Shown: positions 8,471-17,885 of the stretch, one piece after another
How the letters are laid out: every line of letters starts with the position of its first letter
Numbering within the stretch: the first letter of the stretch is position 1
NCBI RefSeq assembly: GCF_003668565.1
Contig: NZ_RCWJ01000001.1
Coordinates: forward strand, 868,001-932,000
Source: Mycetocola zhadangensis
GTDB taxonomy: Bacteria; Actinomycetota; Actinomycetes; Actinomycetales; Microbacteriaceae
Direction of reading: 5' to 3'
DNA: 64,000 bases
Made by a program: the position numbers and the translations under genes
Notes under the pieces: model-generated
Seen by the model: only the letters and a program-made list of their open reading frames with translations
What the model was told of the DNA's origin: nothing
Databases searched by the model: none

Positions 8471-9844
8471 CTAAAGTGCGTGCAGTGGCTTTCCGGCGAG
8501 GGCGAGGAACGCTTCGCCGAGTGCTTCGCTCTGCGTGGGGTGCGCGTGGATCAGAGGAGCGAGGTCCTCCGGGTACGCTTCCCAGTTCACCGCGAGCTGG
8601 CCTTCGGTGATGAGTTCTCCGACGCGGGCACCGATCATGTGCACACCGACAACTGGACCGTCGATCACACGAACGACCTTGACGTTTCCGGTGGTTCCGA
8701 TGATCTCGCTCTTGCCATTTCCGGCCAGGTTGAAGTCGTATGCCTTGATCTTGTCGGCGCCGTACTGCTCGGCGGCTTTGGCCTCACTCAGGCCGACGGA
8801 GGCAACTTCGGGGTCACAGTAGGTGACCTTGGGGATGTTCACGTCGGGGATGAGCACTGGCTTGAGCCCAGCGATCTCCTCGACAGCGAAGATGCCCTGC
8901 TGGAATCCGCGGTGTGCAAGCTGAAGTCCGGGGACGATGTCGCCGACGGCGTACAGCCCGGGGATGTTGGTCTCGAGGCGCTCGTTCGTGAGAACGAAGC
9001 CGCGGTCCATGTTGACGCCGACCTCTTCGTAGCCGAGGTTGGCGGTCGACGGTCCGCGTCCGACAGCAACGAGGAGGAGTTCCGCCTCAATGGTGGTGCC
9101 GTTCTCCAAAGTGACAACGACGCCGGTCTCGTCCTGGGTGACCGACTGGAACCGGATTCCGAGGGAGTAGTTGATGCCGCGCTTGCGGAATGCGCGCTCG
9201 AGTCCCTTGCTGATGGCCTCGTCCTCATTGGGAACGAGGTGGGGGAGAGCTTCGATAATCGTGACGTCGGAGCCGAAGGACTTCCAGACGCTCGCGAACT
9301 CGACACCGATAACGCCGCCACCGAGGACAGCAACCTTCTTCGGCACGAAGTCGAGTGCCAGAGCCTGCTCGCTCGTGATCACACGGCCGCCAATGTCGAG
9401 GCCGGGAAGCGAACGGCTGTATGAGCCGGTGGCAAGGATGACGTTCTTGCCAGTGACCGTGGTGTCGCCCACCTGCACGGTCGTCGGGGAGGTCAGTCGA
9501 CCTTCACCCTCGATGACCGTGATGCCGCGAGCCTTGATCAGGCCCTGAAGTCCCTTGTACTTCTTGGCAACGATGCCTTCGCGGTACGACGTGACACCGG
9601 CGATGTCGATGCTGTCGAACGTCGCGTTGACACCGTACTTCGACGACTCGCGTGAGACGTCGGCGACTTCTGCGGAGTGCAGAAGGGCCTTTGTTGGGAT
9701 ACAGCCGCGGTGGAGGCAGGTGCCACCGAGCTTGTCCTTCTCTACAAGTCCGACGGTGAATCCGAGTTCGCTCGCGCGCAATGCGGCTGCGTAACCACCA
9801 CTTCCACCACCGAGAATGACGATGTCAAAATTCTGCTCCGACAC
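8471..9844 (-). CDS. lpdA: Dihydrolipoyl dehydrogenase (E3)
   Basis: Flavoprotein that reoxidises dihydrolipoamide with NAD+. I choose the GTG at 9844 (MSEQNFDIVILGGGSGG) because GAGGGAG lies 7 nt upstream (9852-9858); an ATG at 9874 with weaker spacing is the alternative. The 457-aa product has an N-terminal FAD-binding GGGSGG, the redox-active disulfide in GGTCLHRGCIPTK (Cys43, Cys48), an NAD-binding GGGVIGVEFASVW, and the C-terminal HAHPTQSEALGEA that supplies the catalytic His-Glu pair. It precedes sucB with a gap of about 70 bases, consistent with one operon for E3 and E2. Confidence 0.95.
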   Translation of the reverse strand: MSEQNFDIVILGGGSGGYAAALRASELGFTVGLVEKDKLGGTCLHRGCIPTKALLHSAEVADVSRESSKYGVNATFDSIDIAGVTSYREGIVAKKYKGLQGLIKARGITVIEGEGRLTSPTTVQVGDTTVTGKNVILATGSYSRSLPGLDIGGRVITSEQALALDFVPKKVAVLGGGVIGVEFASVWKSFGSDVTIIEALPHLVPNEDEAISKGLERAFRKRGINYSLGIRFQSVTQDETGVVVTLENGTTIEAELLLVAVGRGPSTANLGYEEVGVNMDRGFVLTNERLETNIPGLYAVGDIVPGLQLAHRGFQQGIFAVEEIAGLKPVLIPDVNIPKVTYCDPEVASVGLSEAKAAEQYGADKIKAYDFNLAGNGKSEIIGTTGNVKVVRVIDGPVVGVHMIGARVGELITEGQLAVNWEAYPEDLAPLIHAHPTQSEALGEAFLALAGKPLHAL

Positions 9845-9939
9845 TGAGTTACTCCCTCGTGCATCTGGGTTCATGCGTAAGTCGCCTCCCTGGGTCGGGC
9901 CGGCAACGCTGTAGGCGTTTGACTGCCCATATGACCTTA

Positions 9940-11442
9940 CTACGGGCGGGAAAAGTCTTCGGCCACCCGGAGCAGTGTTCGCACGGCCACTCCGGTCGGT
10001 CCCGTTCCGGTGAAGCCGTATGGCGATTCGCCGTTCGTTCCTGGGCCGGCGATGTCGAGGTGAGCCCACGGAATTGAGGGCGCGCCGTCGTCGTCGCTGA
10101 CCTTGCCGACAAACTCGCGCAGGAACAGGCCGGCCACCAGCATGCCGCCGGCACGGTTTCCTACCTTGGCGTTGACCATGTCGGCTACGTCCGAACGCAG
10201 CAGGCTGCGAAGCTCCTCAGCGAACGGCATGGGCCACATGAATTCACCAGTTGCCTTCGCGGCGTCCAGCACGTGGCCAACGAGAGCTTCGTCTCCCATG
10301 ACTCCGGTGTAGCGGTTGCCCAGCGCGACAACCTGGGCTCCGGTGAGCGTCGCGACGTCGATGATGGCGTCGGGCCGCTCGGCACTCGCAGCCACAAGTC
10401 CGTCTGCCATCACCAGGCGGCCTTCGGCATCCGTGTTCGTCACTTCAACAGTTGTTCCGTTGGCGATCCGCAATACGTCTCCCGGCCGGATGGCCGTTCC
10501 AGATGGCATGTTCTCCGCGATGCAGAGCCAGGCGGTGACACGAACGTTCAGCCCCAGTTCGGCCGCTGCTCGAACGACAGCGAGCACCGTTGCGGCGCCA
10601 GTCATGTCGTCCTTCATGCCGAGCATTGAGGCAGCCGGCTTGAGACTGAGTCCGCCGGTGTCGAAGGTGATGCCCTTTCCGACGAGGGCGATGTGGCGGG
10701 TCGCTCCAGCGGGGGAGTATGCGAGCTTGACGAGCCGCGGACCGCGGCTCGAGCCCTGCCCGACTCCAAGAATGCCGCCGAAGCCATCGCGGCGCAGCGA
10801 CTCCTCATTCCACACGGTGACCTCCACAGGAAGATCACGAACGGATGCTTCGGCTGCGGCAGCGAGGGATTCAGGGTAGAGATCGTTAGCGGGCGTCGCG
10901 GCGAGATCCTTGAGTTCGGCGACCGCTGTGGCGACAACGCGTGCGCGGGAGACAGCAGCCTGAGCCTCATCGGACGTCGCAAGGGCCCCATCGGCGAGGA
11001 CCGTGATGTTCGCCACCGGGGGCTTCTGGCTGTCAAGCGATGTGCTCTTGTAAGCCGTGAATGAGTAGGCGCCGAGGGCGGCACCCTCGAGCGCCGCTTC
11101 GAGTTCGGCAGCGTCTCTCACCGGCAGGGCCAGCGCGACGTGAACAGCTCCGGCGAGCTGGCGGATGGCAGAACCGGCAGCGATGCGAAGTGCGTCAGGC
11201 GTGACCTCAGAACCGATCCCGATGATGGCGATACTGTTCGCCGTCGAGTTGCCGGGAACGCGAATGAGCTGGTCGACGGCGCCGGTGGCTCCGATCGCCT
11301 TCAGCGAGTCGGCCAGCCAGTCGAATCCCGCCGGGGCAAGAAGCTCCGGCCCGTTCCCGTTGGCTGTCGCACCGAGAACGAGTACGTCGGTGGCGAAGTC
11401 GGAAGCGGGGGAAGAGGACACGGATAGATCAAAAACGGGCAT
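9940..11442 (-). CDS. pepA: Leucyl aminopeptidase (M17)
   Basis: Dinuclear-metal cytosolic aminopeptidase of 500 aa. The catalytic domain carries VGKGITFDTGGLSLK, DMTGAATVL and the family signature NTDAEGRLVMADGL. A more variable N-terminal domain precedes it, as is normal. The start at 11442 has no Shine-Dalgarno sequence, but a minus-strand TACCAT (plus 11449-11454) lies exactly 6 nt before the ATG, suggesting a leaderless mRNA. It sits upstream of lpdA on the same strand with about 95 bases between, and adjacency to sucB-lpdA is conserved in actinobacteria. Confidence 0.95.
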   Translation of the reverse strand: MPVFDLSVSSSPASDFATDVLVLGATANGNGPELLAPAGFDWLADSLKAIGATGAVDQLIRVPGNSTANSIAIIGIGSEVTPDALRIAAGSAIRQLAGAVHVALALPVRDAAELEAALEGAALGAYSFTAYKSTSLDSQKPPVANITVLADGALATSDEAQAAVSRARVVATAVAELKDLAATPANDLYPESLAAAAEASVRDLPVEVTVWNEESLRRDGFGGILGVGQGSSRGPRLVKLAYSPAGATRHIALVGKGITFDTGGLSLKPAASMLGMKDDMTGAATVLAVVRAAAELGLNVRVTAWLCIAENMPSGTAIRPGDVLRIANGTTVEVTNTDAEGRLVMADGLVAASAERPDAIIDVATLTGAQVVALGNRYTGVMGDEALVGHVLDAAKATGEFMWPMPFAEELRSLLRSDVADMVNAKVGNRAGGMLVAGLFLREFVGKVSDDDGAPSIPWAHLDIAGPGTNGESPYGFTGTGPTGVAVRTLLRVAEDFSRP

Positions 11443-11556
11443 TGCTTCATGGTAGACGTTGGGTGACTCCGAACAAGCAGGTGCTGTTCGCTCTCGGCAC
11501 TTCCCGGACTCCGTGGCGATGGAGGTTCACCAACGGGCGCGGATTAGAGTGGACGC

Positions 11557-12504
11557 ATGAGCGTTACCGGTGATTTGTTCGAGCTGACCCCAGCTGCGTC
11601 CACTGTGCCAGCCGGCCTGGACCTCGTGATTGCGCTCACCGGCTTCTCGGACGCAGGCGGGGCTGCCGGGCAGTTCAATGAGTATTCACGGCAGGCAGTC
11701 ACGAGTGAACCGATCGCGGTTTTCGACAACGACTTGCTGCTGGATTACCGGGCGCGGCGCCCGATCATCTACTTCAACGAAGACAGGCTCACTGAGTACA
11801 CGCCGCCGCTCCTTCAGCTGTCGCTCGCGCAGGATGACCTGCACCAGCCCTTCCTCATGCTCACCGGTTACGAGCCGGATTTCCTGTGGGAGCGGTTTGT
11901 TCGCGACGTCATCGGATTGATCGAGCGATTTGCGGTTGCCCGCACAACCTGGGTCCACGCCATTCCGATGCCGGTTCCTCACACCCGGCCGATCGGAGTG
12001 ACCGTCAGCGGAACTCGCGATGACCTGATCGACGCGATGAGCGTCTGGCGACCGCACACCCAGGTGCCGTCGAACGTACTTCACCTGCTTGAGTACCGCC
12101 TCACCGAACTAGGGGCAGATGTTGCCGGCTTCGCACTGCTGATCCCGCACTACCTGGCTGACACCGAGTTCCCTTCCGCGGCACTCGCCACAATCGACAG
12201 CATCAGTGCTGCCACCGGTCTGATTCTGCCGACCGACGAGCTCCGCGAAGAAGGCCGGGATTTCGTGTCGAGGATCGACGAGCAGGTTCAGGGCAATGAG
12301 GAGCTTCGTCGTCTGGTCGGAACGCTCGAGCAACGCTATGACGCCTACATGGAAAACAACGCGCTGAAGTCGCCGCTGATGGACTCTGACGGAGTACTCC
12401 CGAGCGCGGATGAGATCGCAGCGGAGCTCGAGAAGTTCCTCGCGGGACGCAAGGGTCCCGACGAGGGCTCTGGCGGCTCGATGGGGCCTGGCGCACGCTC
12501 CTGA
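11557..12504 (+). CDS. PAC2 family protein
   Basis: A 315-aa soluble protein of the PAC2 (proteasome assembly chaperone 2-like) family, common in actinobacteria but not biochemically defined there. The N-terminal region LDLVIALTGFSDAGGAAGQ, the central YEPDFLWERFV and the VSGTRDDLIDAMSVW stretch fit the family. The C-terminus is Gly/Ser-rich. The start has no Shine-Dalgarno sequence, but TAGAGT at 11545-11550 lies 6 nt before the ATG. The MFS gene follows after 25 bases. A link to the actinobacterial proteasome is family-level speculation; no proteasome genes are present here. Confidence 0.85.
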   Translation: MSVTGDLFELTPAASTVPAGLDLVIALTGFSDAGGAAGQFNEYSRQAVTSEPIAVFDNDLLLDYRARRPIIYFNEDRLTEYTPPLLQLSLAQDDLHQPFLMLTGYEPDFLWERFVRDVIGLIERFAVARTTWVHAIPMPVPHTRPIGVTVSGTRDDLIDAMSVWRPHTQVPSNVLHLLEYRLTELGADVAGFALLIPHYLADTEFPSAALATIDSISAATGLILPTDELREEGRDFVSRIDEQVQGNEELRRLVGTLEQRYDAYMENNALKSPLMDSDGVLPSADEIAAELEKFLAGRKGPDEGSGGSMGPGARS

Positions 12505-12529
12505 CCAGACTCCGTCCTATGCTGAGAGC

Positions 12530-13846
12530 GTGAACTCCCGCAAATCCTGGTTCGTCTTCTGGGTGGGGGTAATTGCGTACATCGCCGCGGTCATGCAGCG
12601 GTCGACCCTGGGCGTTGCCGGAGTGTCGGCGGTTGACAGGTTCGACGCCTCGGCGTCAGCACTCAGCGCGCTTGCCGTCGTTCAACTCATCGTCTATGCG
12701 GCACTCCAGGTGCCCATCGGTGTGCTCATCGACCGACTTGGCCCGCGCGTCCTCATTCTCAGCGGTCTGACTTTCATGGTGGCGGGCCAGCTCGTTTTGG
12801 CGTTCGCCCCAACCATCGGTGTCGCGGTCATCGGCCGTGTTCTGGTCGGCGCTGGTGACGCAGCGATCTTTGTCTCCGTCATGCGTTTGGTGACGTCCTG
12901 GTTCTCCGGGCGCACAGTTCCGCAGTTGTCGCAGTGGATGGGCAACCTCGGCCAAGCAGGCCAGATTCTGTCTGCTATCCCTTTCGCCTGGGTCCTGCAC
13001 CAATCCGGGTGGACAAGCGCGTTTGTGGCTGCGGCGTCCTTTGTCGCTCTCGCCCTTGTGCTGTCTGTTGCGGTGATTCGTGATCGTCCGTCGACATCGA
13101 CAGAGCAGCCGCGCGTCGGGACACTGCGGGAGGCGATGCGAGAACTCCGCGCGAGTTTTGCCCGCCCAGGAACCCAGCTCGGCTTCTGGGCACACTATTC
13201 GACCCAGTCGTCCGGCACGGTCTTCTCTCTGCTCTGGGGATATCCGTTCATGGTCTACGCCATGGGACTCGATGAGAGACTGGCCGCGTCGATGCTGCTC
13301 GTTGTTGTGGCGTCCGGCGTCATCATCGGTCCAATCCTCGGTCTTCTCTCGGCCCGATACCCGTACCGGAGAAGCAACCTCGTTCTCGGCATCGTATTTG
13401 CCATCGCACTGGCGTGGGCAGTGTTCCTCGCCTGGCCCGGTGTCCCGCCTCTGTGGTTGCTGGTCCTGCTTCTCGTCGTTCTGGGTGCCGGAGGCCCCGG
13501 CTCGCTGATCGGATTCGACTTCGCTCGAACGTTCAATCCGGTGCGTGTGCTCGGCGCCGCCAATGGCGTCGTGAACGTTGGCGGATTCCTCGCGAGCTTC
13601 ATCATGATGTACCTCATCGGGCTCATCCTCGACCTGCAGGCGGCGCCTGGAGCCAGCTCGACCGAGCTCTACAGCATCTCGTCGTTCAAGGTAGCTTTCC
13701 TCGTGCAATACCTCGTTATTGGGTTCGGGATCGTCATGCTCATCGGTGCCCGTAGGCGCACGCGGCGCAGAATCGTGCTCGATGAGGGAATTGAAGTGGG
13801 CCCCTTGTGGGTTGCAGCTATCGAGAAGATCCGCCGCCGCCGTTGA
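12530..13846 (+). CDS. MFS transporter
   Basis: A 438-aa, about 12-helix major facilitator. I choose the GTG at 12530 (MNSRKSWFVFWVGVIAYIA), because the upstream in-frame extension to 12410 overlaps the PAC2 gene and is polar. TATGCT at 12518-12523 lies 6 nt before this GTG. The loop between helices 2 and 3 has LIDRLGPRVLI, the usual MFS signature region, and the mid-protein loop RDRPSTSTEQPRV separates the two six-helix halves. The C-terminal tail is Arg-rich. Substrate cannot be deduced. Confidence 0.88.
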   Translation: MNSRKSWFVFWVGVIAYIAAVMQRSTLGVAGVSAVDRFDASASALSALAVVQLIVYAALQVPIGVLIDRLGPRVLILSGLTFMVAGQLVLAFAPTIGVAVIGRVLVGAGDAAIFVSVMRLVTSWFSGRTVPQLSQWMGNLGQAGQILSAIPFAWVLHQSGWTSAFVAAASFVALALVLSVAVIRDRPSTSTEQPRVGTLREAMRELRASFARPGTQLGFWAHYSTQSSGTVFSLLWGYPFMVYAMGLDERLAASMLLVVVASGVIIGPILGLLSARYPYRRSNLVLGIVFAIALAWAVFLAWPGVPPLWLLVLLLVVLGAGGPGSLIGFDFARTFNPVRVLGAANGVVNVGGFLASFIMMYLIGLILDLQAAPGASSTELYSISSFKVAFLVQYLVIGFGIVMLIGARRRTRRRIVLDEGIEVGPLWVAAIEKIRRRR

Positions 13847-14076
13847 CATGCCGCCACGTCGACTTAATCCGGCCGAACCCGAAGGTGGCGGGGTAGTGGA
13901 CGAAAACGTGACATAATGCTAATAAGGACCCGTTCAGGTTCCCGTGGCGTGCTCGTTGTGAAACGTGCAGCGAACTGCCCGGACTTGACATGGGTCCTCG
14001 TAATGTCCGAAAACAAAATCTGGGCCCACGAGCGGGTTCTGGCGACTTCCCAGCTCGGGGACTGAAAGGTGCTCTT

Positions 14077-15369
14077 ATGGCCACCAAGGCCGCACAAACT
14101 TCGGCAGAAGAAGAACAGACAACTGCGACAACAGCAGCCGTGAAGGCTCCCGCCGCAAAGAAGATGACCGCAGCAGCGAAAGCGAAGGCCGACAAGGCAG
14201 CAGCAGCCGCAGCGGCAGGCGCCGTCGACGCGCCTGCCAAGGCCGCTCCCGCGAAGCGTGGAGCGAAGAAGAAGGTAGCCGACGACGTGGAAGAGGCTGC
14301 CGCGGCTCCTGACGTCGCCGATGACGACCACGACGACGAAGAAGATTCGAAGACCCGCACGATTGCCACCGAGGCTCTCCCGCAGGGTGCCCTCGTGCTC
14401 TCCGCGACGGACGACGAGGACGAAGTTCCCGTCTATTCCTCCGCGATCACCGGCGCCACGGCAGACCCGGTCAAGGACTACCTCAAGCAGATCGGAAAGG
14501 TCGCGCTCCTCAACGCGGCTGAAGAGGTCGAGCTCGCCATGCGTATCGAAGCTGGCTTGTTCGCAGAGGACAAACTGTCTCAGATGGATGACGCCGCGAA
14601 GCGTACCCAGCTCGGTCGCGAACTAACCTGGGTTGCGAAGGACGGCGCCCGGGCCAAGAGCCACCTGCTCGGTGCAAACCTTCGACTCGTCGTCTCGCTC
14701 GCCAAGCGGTACACCGGTCGCGGAATGCAGTTCTTGGACCTGATCCAGGAGGGCAACCTGGGCCTGATCCGTGCCGTCGAGAAGTTCGACTACACCAAGG
14801 GCTTCAAGTTCTCGACCTACGCCACCTGGTGGATCCGTCAGGCGATCACTCGCGCCATGGCCGACCAGGCGCGCACCATTCGAATCCCAGTGCACATGGT
14901 GGAGGTCATCAACAAGCTCGCCCGCGTCCAGCGGCAGATGCTGCAGGACCTCGGTCGCGAGCCGACGCCTGAGGAACTCAGCCGCGAGCTCGACATGACT
15001 CCCGAAAAGGTCATCGAGGTGCAGAAGTACGGCCGCGAGCCGATTTCACTTCACACCCCGCTCGGTGAAGATGGAGACAGCGAGTTCGGTGACCTCATCG
15101 AGGACACCGAAGCCGTCGTTCCCGCTGACGCTGTTGGGTTCACCATGCTGCAGAAGCAGCTCGAGAGCCTGCTCGATTCCTTGAGCGAGCGTGAAGCCGG
15201 AGTCATCCGCATGCGCTTCGGCCTCGGTGACGGCATGCCCAAGACCCTCGATCAGATCGGCGACACCTTCGGTGTTACGCGTGAGCGCATCCGCCAGATC
15301 GAATCGAAGACCATGGCCAAGCTGCGTCACCCGTCACGGTCGCAGTCGCTTCGGGACTACCTTGAGTAA
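14077..15369 (+). CDS. sigA: Principal RNA polymerase sigma factor (RpoD/SigA/HrdB group)
   Basis: A 430-aa group 1 sigma-70 factor. The start at 14077 ([14 protein letters not shown]) is preceded by AAAGGTG. The first 130 or so residues are Ala/Lys- then Asp/Glu-rich and low in complexity, as in actinobacterial HrdB-type factors. Then come region 1.2 ([16 protein letters not shown]), regions 2.3-2.4 ([19 protein letters not shown]), region 3 ([15 protein letters not shown]) and region 4.2 ([15 protein letters not shown]). About 230 bases precede the gene; they hold TTGACA at 13985-13990, but no convincing partner -10 was found. The downstream murT start codon overlaps its last codons. Confidence 0.96.
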   Translation: MATKAAQTSAEEEQTTATTAAVKAPAAKKMTAAAKAKADKAAAAAAAGAVDAPAKAAPAKRGAKKKVADDVEEAAAAPDVADDDHDDEEDSKTRTIATEALPQGALVLSATDDEDEVPVYSSAITGATADPVKDYLKQIGKVALLNAAEEVELAMRIEAGLFAEDKLSQMDDAAKRTQLGRELTWVAKDGARAKSHLLGANLRLVVSLAKRYTGRGMQFLDLIQEGNLGLIRAVEKFDYTKGFKFSTYATWWIRQAITRAMADQARTIRIPVHMVEVINKLARVQRQMLQDLGREPTPEELSRELDMTPEKVIEVQKYGREPISLHTPLGEDGDSEFGDLIEDTEAVVPADAVGFTMLQKQLESLLDSLSEREAGVIRMRFGLGDGMPKTLDQIGDTFGVTRERIRQIESKTMAKLRHPSRSQSLRDYLE

Positions 15370-16657
15370 ACCGACCGGCCTGCACTACGTCCTTCCCATC
15401 CTCGCCGGCCGCGTGACGCGCTTCGTCACGCGGTTGCGAGGTGGCGGAAGCGCCATGCCCGGGGTTGTGGTGCAGAAACTCGCACCACACATCATGAGGG
15501 ATGTCGCCTCACAGCTTCCGTATGGCGTCGTCTTCGTCCTCGGGTCAAACGGCAAGTCGACGACGACCAACCTGCTTTCAGCAGTCATGCGTGAGCACGG
15601 GCTTCGGGTCTTCACTAACCCGTCCGGCGCGAATATGCCGCAGGGCATCGCCTCGGCGATCCTCGCCGAAACCAGTCTGACCGGACGCATGAATGCCGAT
15701 ATCGCGATCCTCGAGATCGACGAGGGCTACGGTGCTGCCATTGCCCGTCAGCTGAAGCCAGCGTCAGCTGTCATTCTCAACCTGCTCGTCGATCAGATCT
15801 ACCGCTTCGGTGAGCCCGACAAGGTCGCTCAGATGTTCCGCGGTATCGCCGCGGAAATCACGTCGTCGATCGTTCTCAACCGTGACGATAATTTCCTGGG
15901 CAAGCTCGGCAGCGAGCTCGAGGCCGAGGGTCGGCTGAACGTCGAGTATTTCGGTGCAACGGCCGAGGTGCAGGCTGCGGCCCCGCATGGCCAGGTGTCA
16001 GCTCGAGACTTCACCGACGCGCAAACCGTGAACTTCCGCACAGCGGTTGCCGAAGTTGTTCGCGCTGACGGGTACGACGCCCAAATATCCTGGGCTGGCG
16101 ACGTGTACGACATTCGGATGCCGTCTCGAGGACTGCACTACGCCGTCGACATCGCGGCAGCTTTCACCCTCGCTGCGCGGAACCTCGGTGACAAGTTCGA
16201 CATCACCCGGGCAATCACGGCAGTGCAGACCACGAAGACCGTGTACGGTCGCGGTGAGATCCTGCAGGTGAACGGCGTTGAGGTTGAAATTCTCATGCTG
16301 AAGAACCTCGCGAGTCTGCAACTCAACCTCGACTACCTCGAGGGAACGCCGGAATCCGTGCTGTTCGCCTATGACGAGTCGAGTAAGGACCCGTCGTGGC
16401 TGTACGCAGCCGACTTGAGCAAACTCGACCACGTGAACGTCATCTCCGGACCGAAGGGCGCCTTCGTAGCGCTTCGCCTCGCGTACGAGGGCAAGGACTT
16501 CGGAGTCATCGAGCCAGACATCACGAAGGCTGTGCAACGGATGCTTGATGGCCCACGGCCGACAAGCGGACGCCACACCTTCTTCCTCGACTATGACCAG
16601 ATGATGGCGACGCGCCGATACCTGGGCTACAAAGACCTGGAAGCGGGTGCAGCATGA
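15362..16657 (+). CDS. murT: MurT-like Mur ligase, divergent, cysteine-free
   Basis: ATP-dependent Mur ligase of the MurT family (central Mur ligase domain plus C-terminal DUF1727). Known MurT activates the alpha-carboxyl of D-Glu in lipid II and, with GatD, amidates it. I place the start at a TTG at 15362 overlapping the sigA stop, giving [18 protein letters not shown] (431 aa). The P-loop [12 protein letters not shown], the EIDEGY acidic site and the DQIYRFGE segment are intact, so ATP binding should be possible. Unusual: there is no cysteine anywhere, so the Cys4 zinc ribbon of canonical MurT is missing, and the usual KNPAG-like motif reads KNLAS. gatD overlaps its stop codon, and its product also lacks the catalytic cysteine. 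Confidence 0.85.
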   Translation: MSKPTGLHYVLPILAGRVTRFVTRLRGGGSAMPGVVVQKLAPHIMRDVASQLPYGVVFVLGSNGKSTTTNLLSAVMREHGLRVFTNPSGANMPQGIASAILAETSLTGRMNADIAILEIDEGYGAAIARQLKPASAVILNLLVDQIYRFGEPDKVAQMFRGIAAEITSSIVLNRDDNFLGKLGSELEAEGRLNVEYFGATAEVQAAAPHGQVSARDFTDAQTVNFRTAVAEVVRADGYDAQISWAGDVYDIRMPSRGLHYAVDIAAAFTLAARNLGDKFDITRAITAVQTTKTVYGRGEILQVNGVEVEILMLKNLASLQLNLDYLEGTPESVLFAYDESSKDPSWLYAADLSKLDHVNVISGPKGAFVALRLAYEGKDFGVIEPDITKAVQRMLDGPRPTSGRHTFFLDYDQMMATRRYLGYKDLEAGAA

Positions 16658-17388
16658 CGATCTCTGTCCTGGAACTTTACCCAGCGCATCTCTCGCTGAA
16701 CGGAGACGTTGGAAACCGTACGGCGCTCGTTCGACGCATGCGGCTGGCTGGGCTTGACGTGTCTGAGCACGCGTACCACCCGGGTGACGAGCTGCCAGCT
16801 GCTCCGGACATCGTGACGATCGGAACAGGAACATCGAGCGCGCAACGGTCGCTCGCCTCGGACATCGCGCGCATTGCTCCGCTGCTGACTGAGTGGTCTG
16901 AGGCCGGCGTGGTGATCTTCGCCGCTGGAGCGGGCTTCCACCTGCTGAGTGCCTCCGTCCGGTTCGGCTCCGACGAAGTGATCCCCGGCGCGGGGGTTTT
17001 CGCCGGGTCCGTCGACGCATCGAGGCCGCGCATCATTACCGAAGCGTTCGCCGTCGAAAGCGACCTCGGCCTGCTCATCGGCACCGAAAACCACACGTCA
17101 GTCTTTGTCGGGCGCCCTGACCAGAAACCACTGGGGCGGGTGCGCCACGGCGTCGGGAACGGCGACGGCACTGATGGCGCCGTCACGGGGAACAGTTTTG
17201 GTACGCATCTGCACGGCCCGGCGCTCGTGCTGAACCCGAGGCTGGCTGATGACCTCATCACTCGTGCAACATCACGGGCAGGCGTCGATTACGTTCCCAA
17301 CGCTGAACATACGTCCCTCGACAAGACTGTCGACCTCGCACGCTCGATTCTGCTGGCCAAAGTGCCCGCCACCGCGCAGAAGTCATAG
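16654..17388 (+). CDS. gatD: GatD-like amidotransferase homologue lacking the nucleophile cysteine
   Basis: A 244-aa member of the CobB/CobQ-type class I glutamine amidotransferase family, partner of MurT. Family features remain: an N-terminal LNGDVGNRTALVRRM segment, ENHTSVFVG (compare ENH in GatD) and THLHGPALVLNP, which keeps the His-Gly-Pro of the active-site His. However, the nucleophile elbow reads VVIFAAGAGFHLL where GatD has an LAIC-type cysteine motif, and the whole protein contains no Cys. It should not be able to hydrolyse glutamine. It overlaps murT by 4 bases. A structural or substrate-channelling role in a rewired MurT complex is my inference. Confidence 0.85.
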   Translation: MTISVLELYPAHLSLNGDVGNRTALVRRMRLAGLDVSEHAYHPGDELPAAPDIVTIGTGTSSAQRSLASDIARIAPLLTEWSEAGVVIFAAGAGFHLLSASVRFGSDEVIPGAGVFAGSVDASRPRIITEAFAVESDLGLLIGTENHTSVFVGRPDQKPLGRVRHGVGNGDGTDGAVTGNSFGTHLHGPALVLNPRLADDLITRATSRAGVDYVPNAEHTSLDKTVDLARSILLAKVPATAQKS

Positions 17389-17400
17389 AGTAACCGCACT

Positions 17401-17436
17401 AAAAAACGCCGCCCGGGTCCCGGGCGGCGTTTTTTG
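17401..17436. terminator. Intrinsic terminator after gatD
   Basis: An 11-bp GC-rich perfect inverted repeat (17407-17417 with 17419-17429), preceded by A6 and followed by T6, directly downstream of gatD and facing the convergent DUF7455 gene. It can act in both directions. Confidence 0.9.
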
Positions 17437-17450
17437 CGGACTGAAGCTGC

Positions 17451-17696
17451 TTAGGCCCGCTGGTCTTCGAGGAGCCTGGCCGACTCGTCGTGCCAGCTGT
17501 GCGCGATCGCGCTCAACTTTTCCTGGTATTTCTTGCCGTGGTGTGCGCAGAACAGCAGTTCCCCGCTCTTCACTACCACGCGGATGTACGCCTGTGCACC
17601 GCAGCTGTCGCAGCGGTCTGCCGCGGTCAGCTGTGGCTCGAGCGTGTCGACGGCACCGGTCTCTTCTCGGACGGTACCGTTTTCTCCCTGTGACAT
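17451..17696 (-). CDS. DUF7455 small zinc-ribbon-like protein
   Basis: An 81-aa protein starting at 17696 (MSQGENGTVREE), with AGGAGGAG immediately upstream. The C-terminal half, ADRCDSCGAQAYIRVVVKSG then LLFCAHHGKKY, has a CxxC and a CxHH group that could bind one zinc ion. The family is widespread in actinobacteria next to the sigA-parE region, with no known function. It is convergent with gatD and divergent from the topoisomerase B gene. Confidence 0.8.
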   Translation of the reverse strand: MSQGENGTVREETGAVDTLEPQLTAADRCDSCGAQAYIRVVVKSGELLFCAHHGKKYQEKLSAIAHSWHDESARLLEDQRA

Positions 17697-17885
17697 GAGC
17701 TCCTCCTGACCTCGCGTTTTCACAAAAATGCTGTGTTACCCAATGAAACCACGTGAACCCGGGAATCGTCCCGACGGCCGGAGTATTTCGCTGTGCGCGT
17801 AGATCATTGCGTCATTCAGCCCGGAAGCCCGCCGGGGTCCCGTGTCTTTGGCGGAAAGCGGCGGTGCCGTCTATAGGCTTGACAG

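Noticed and set aside
12656-13849. 397-codon minus-strand frame over the MFS gene
   Set aside because: Low-complexity polar complement of hydrophobic helices; no support beyond being open.
13847-14076. Promoter for sigA
   Set aside because: TTGACA at 13985-13990 and CATAAT at 13912-13917 are visible but neither has a partner at acceptable spacing, so no promoter is called.
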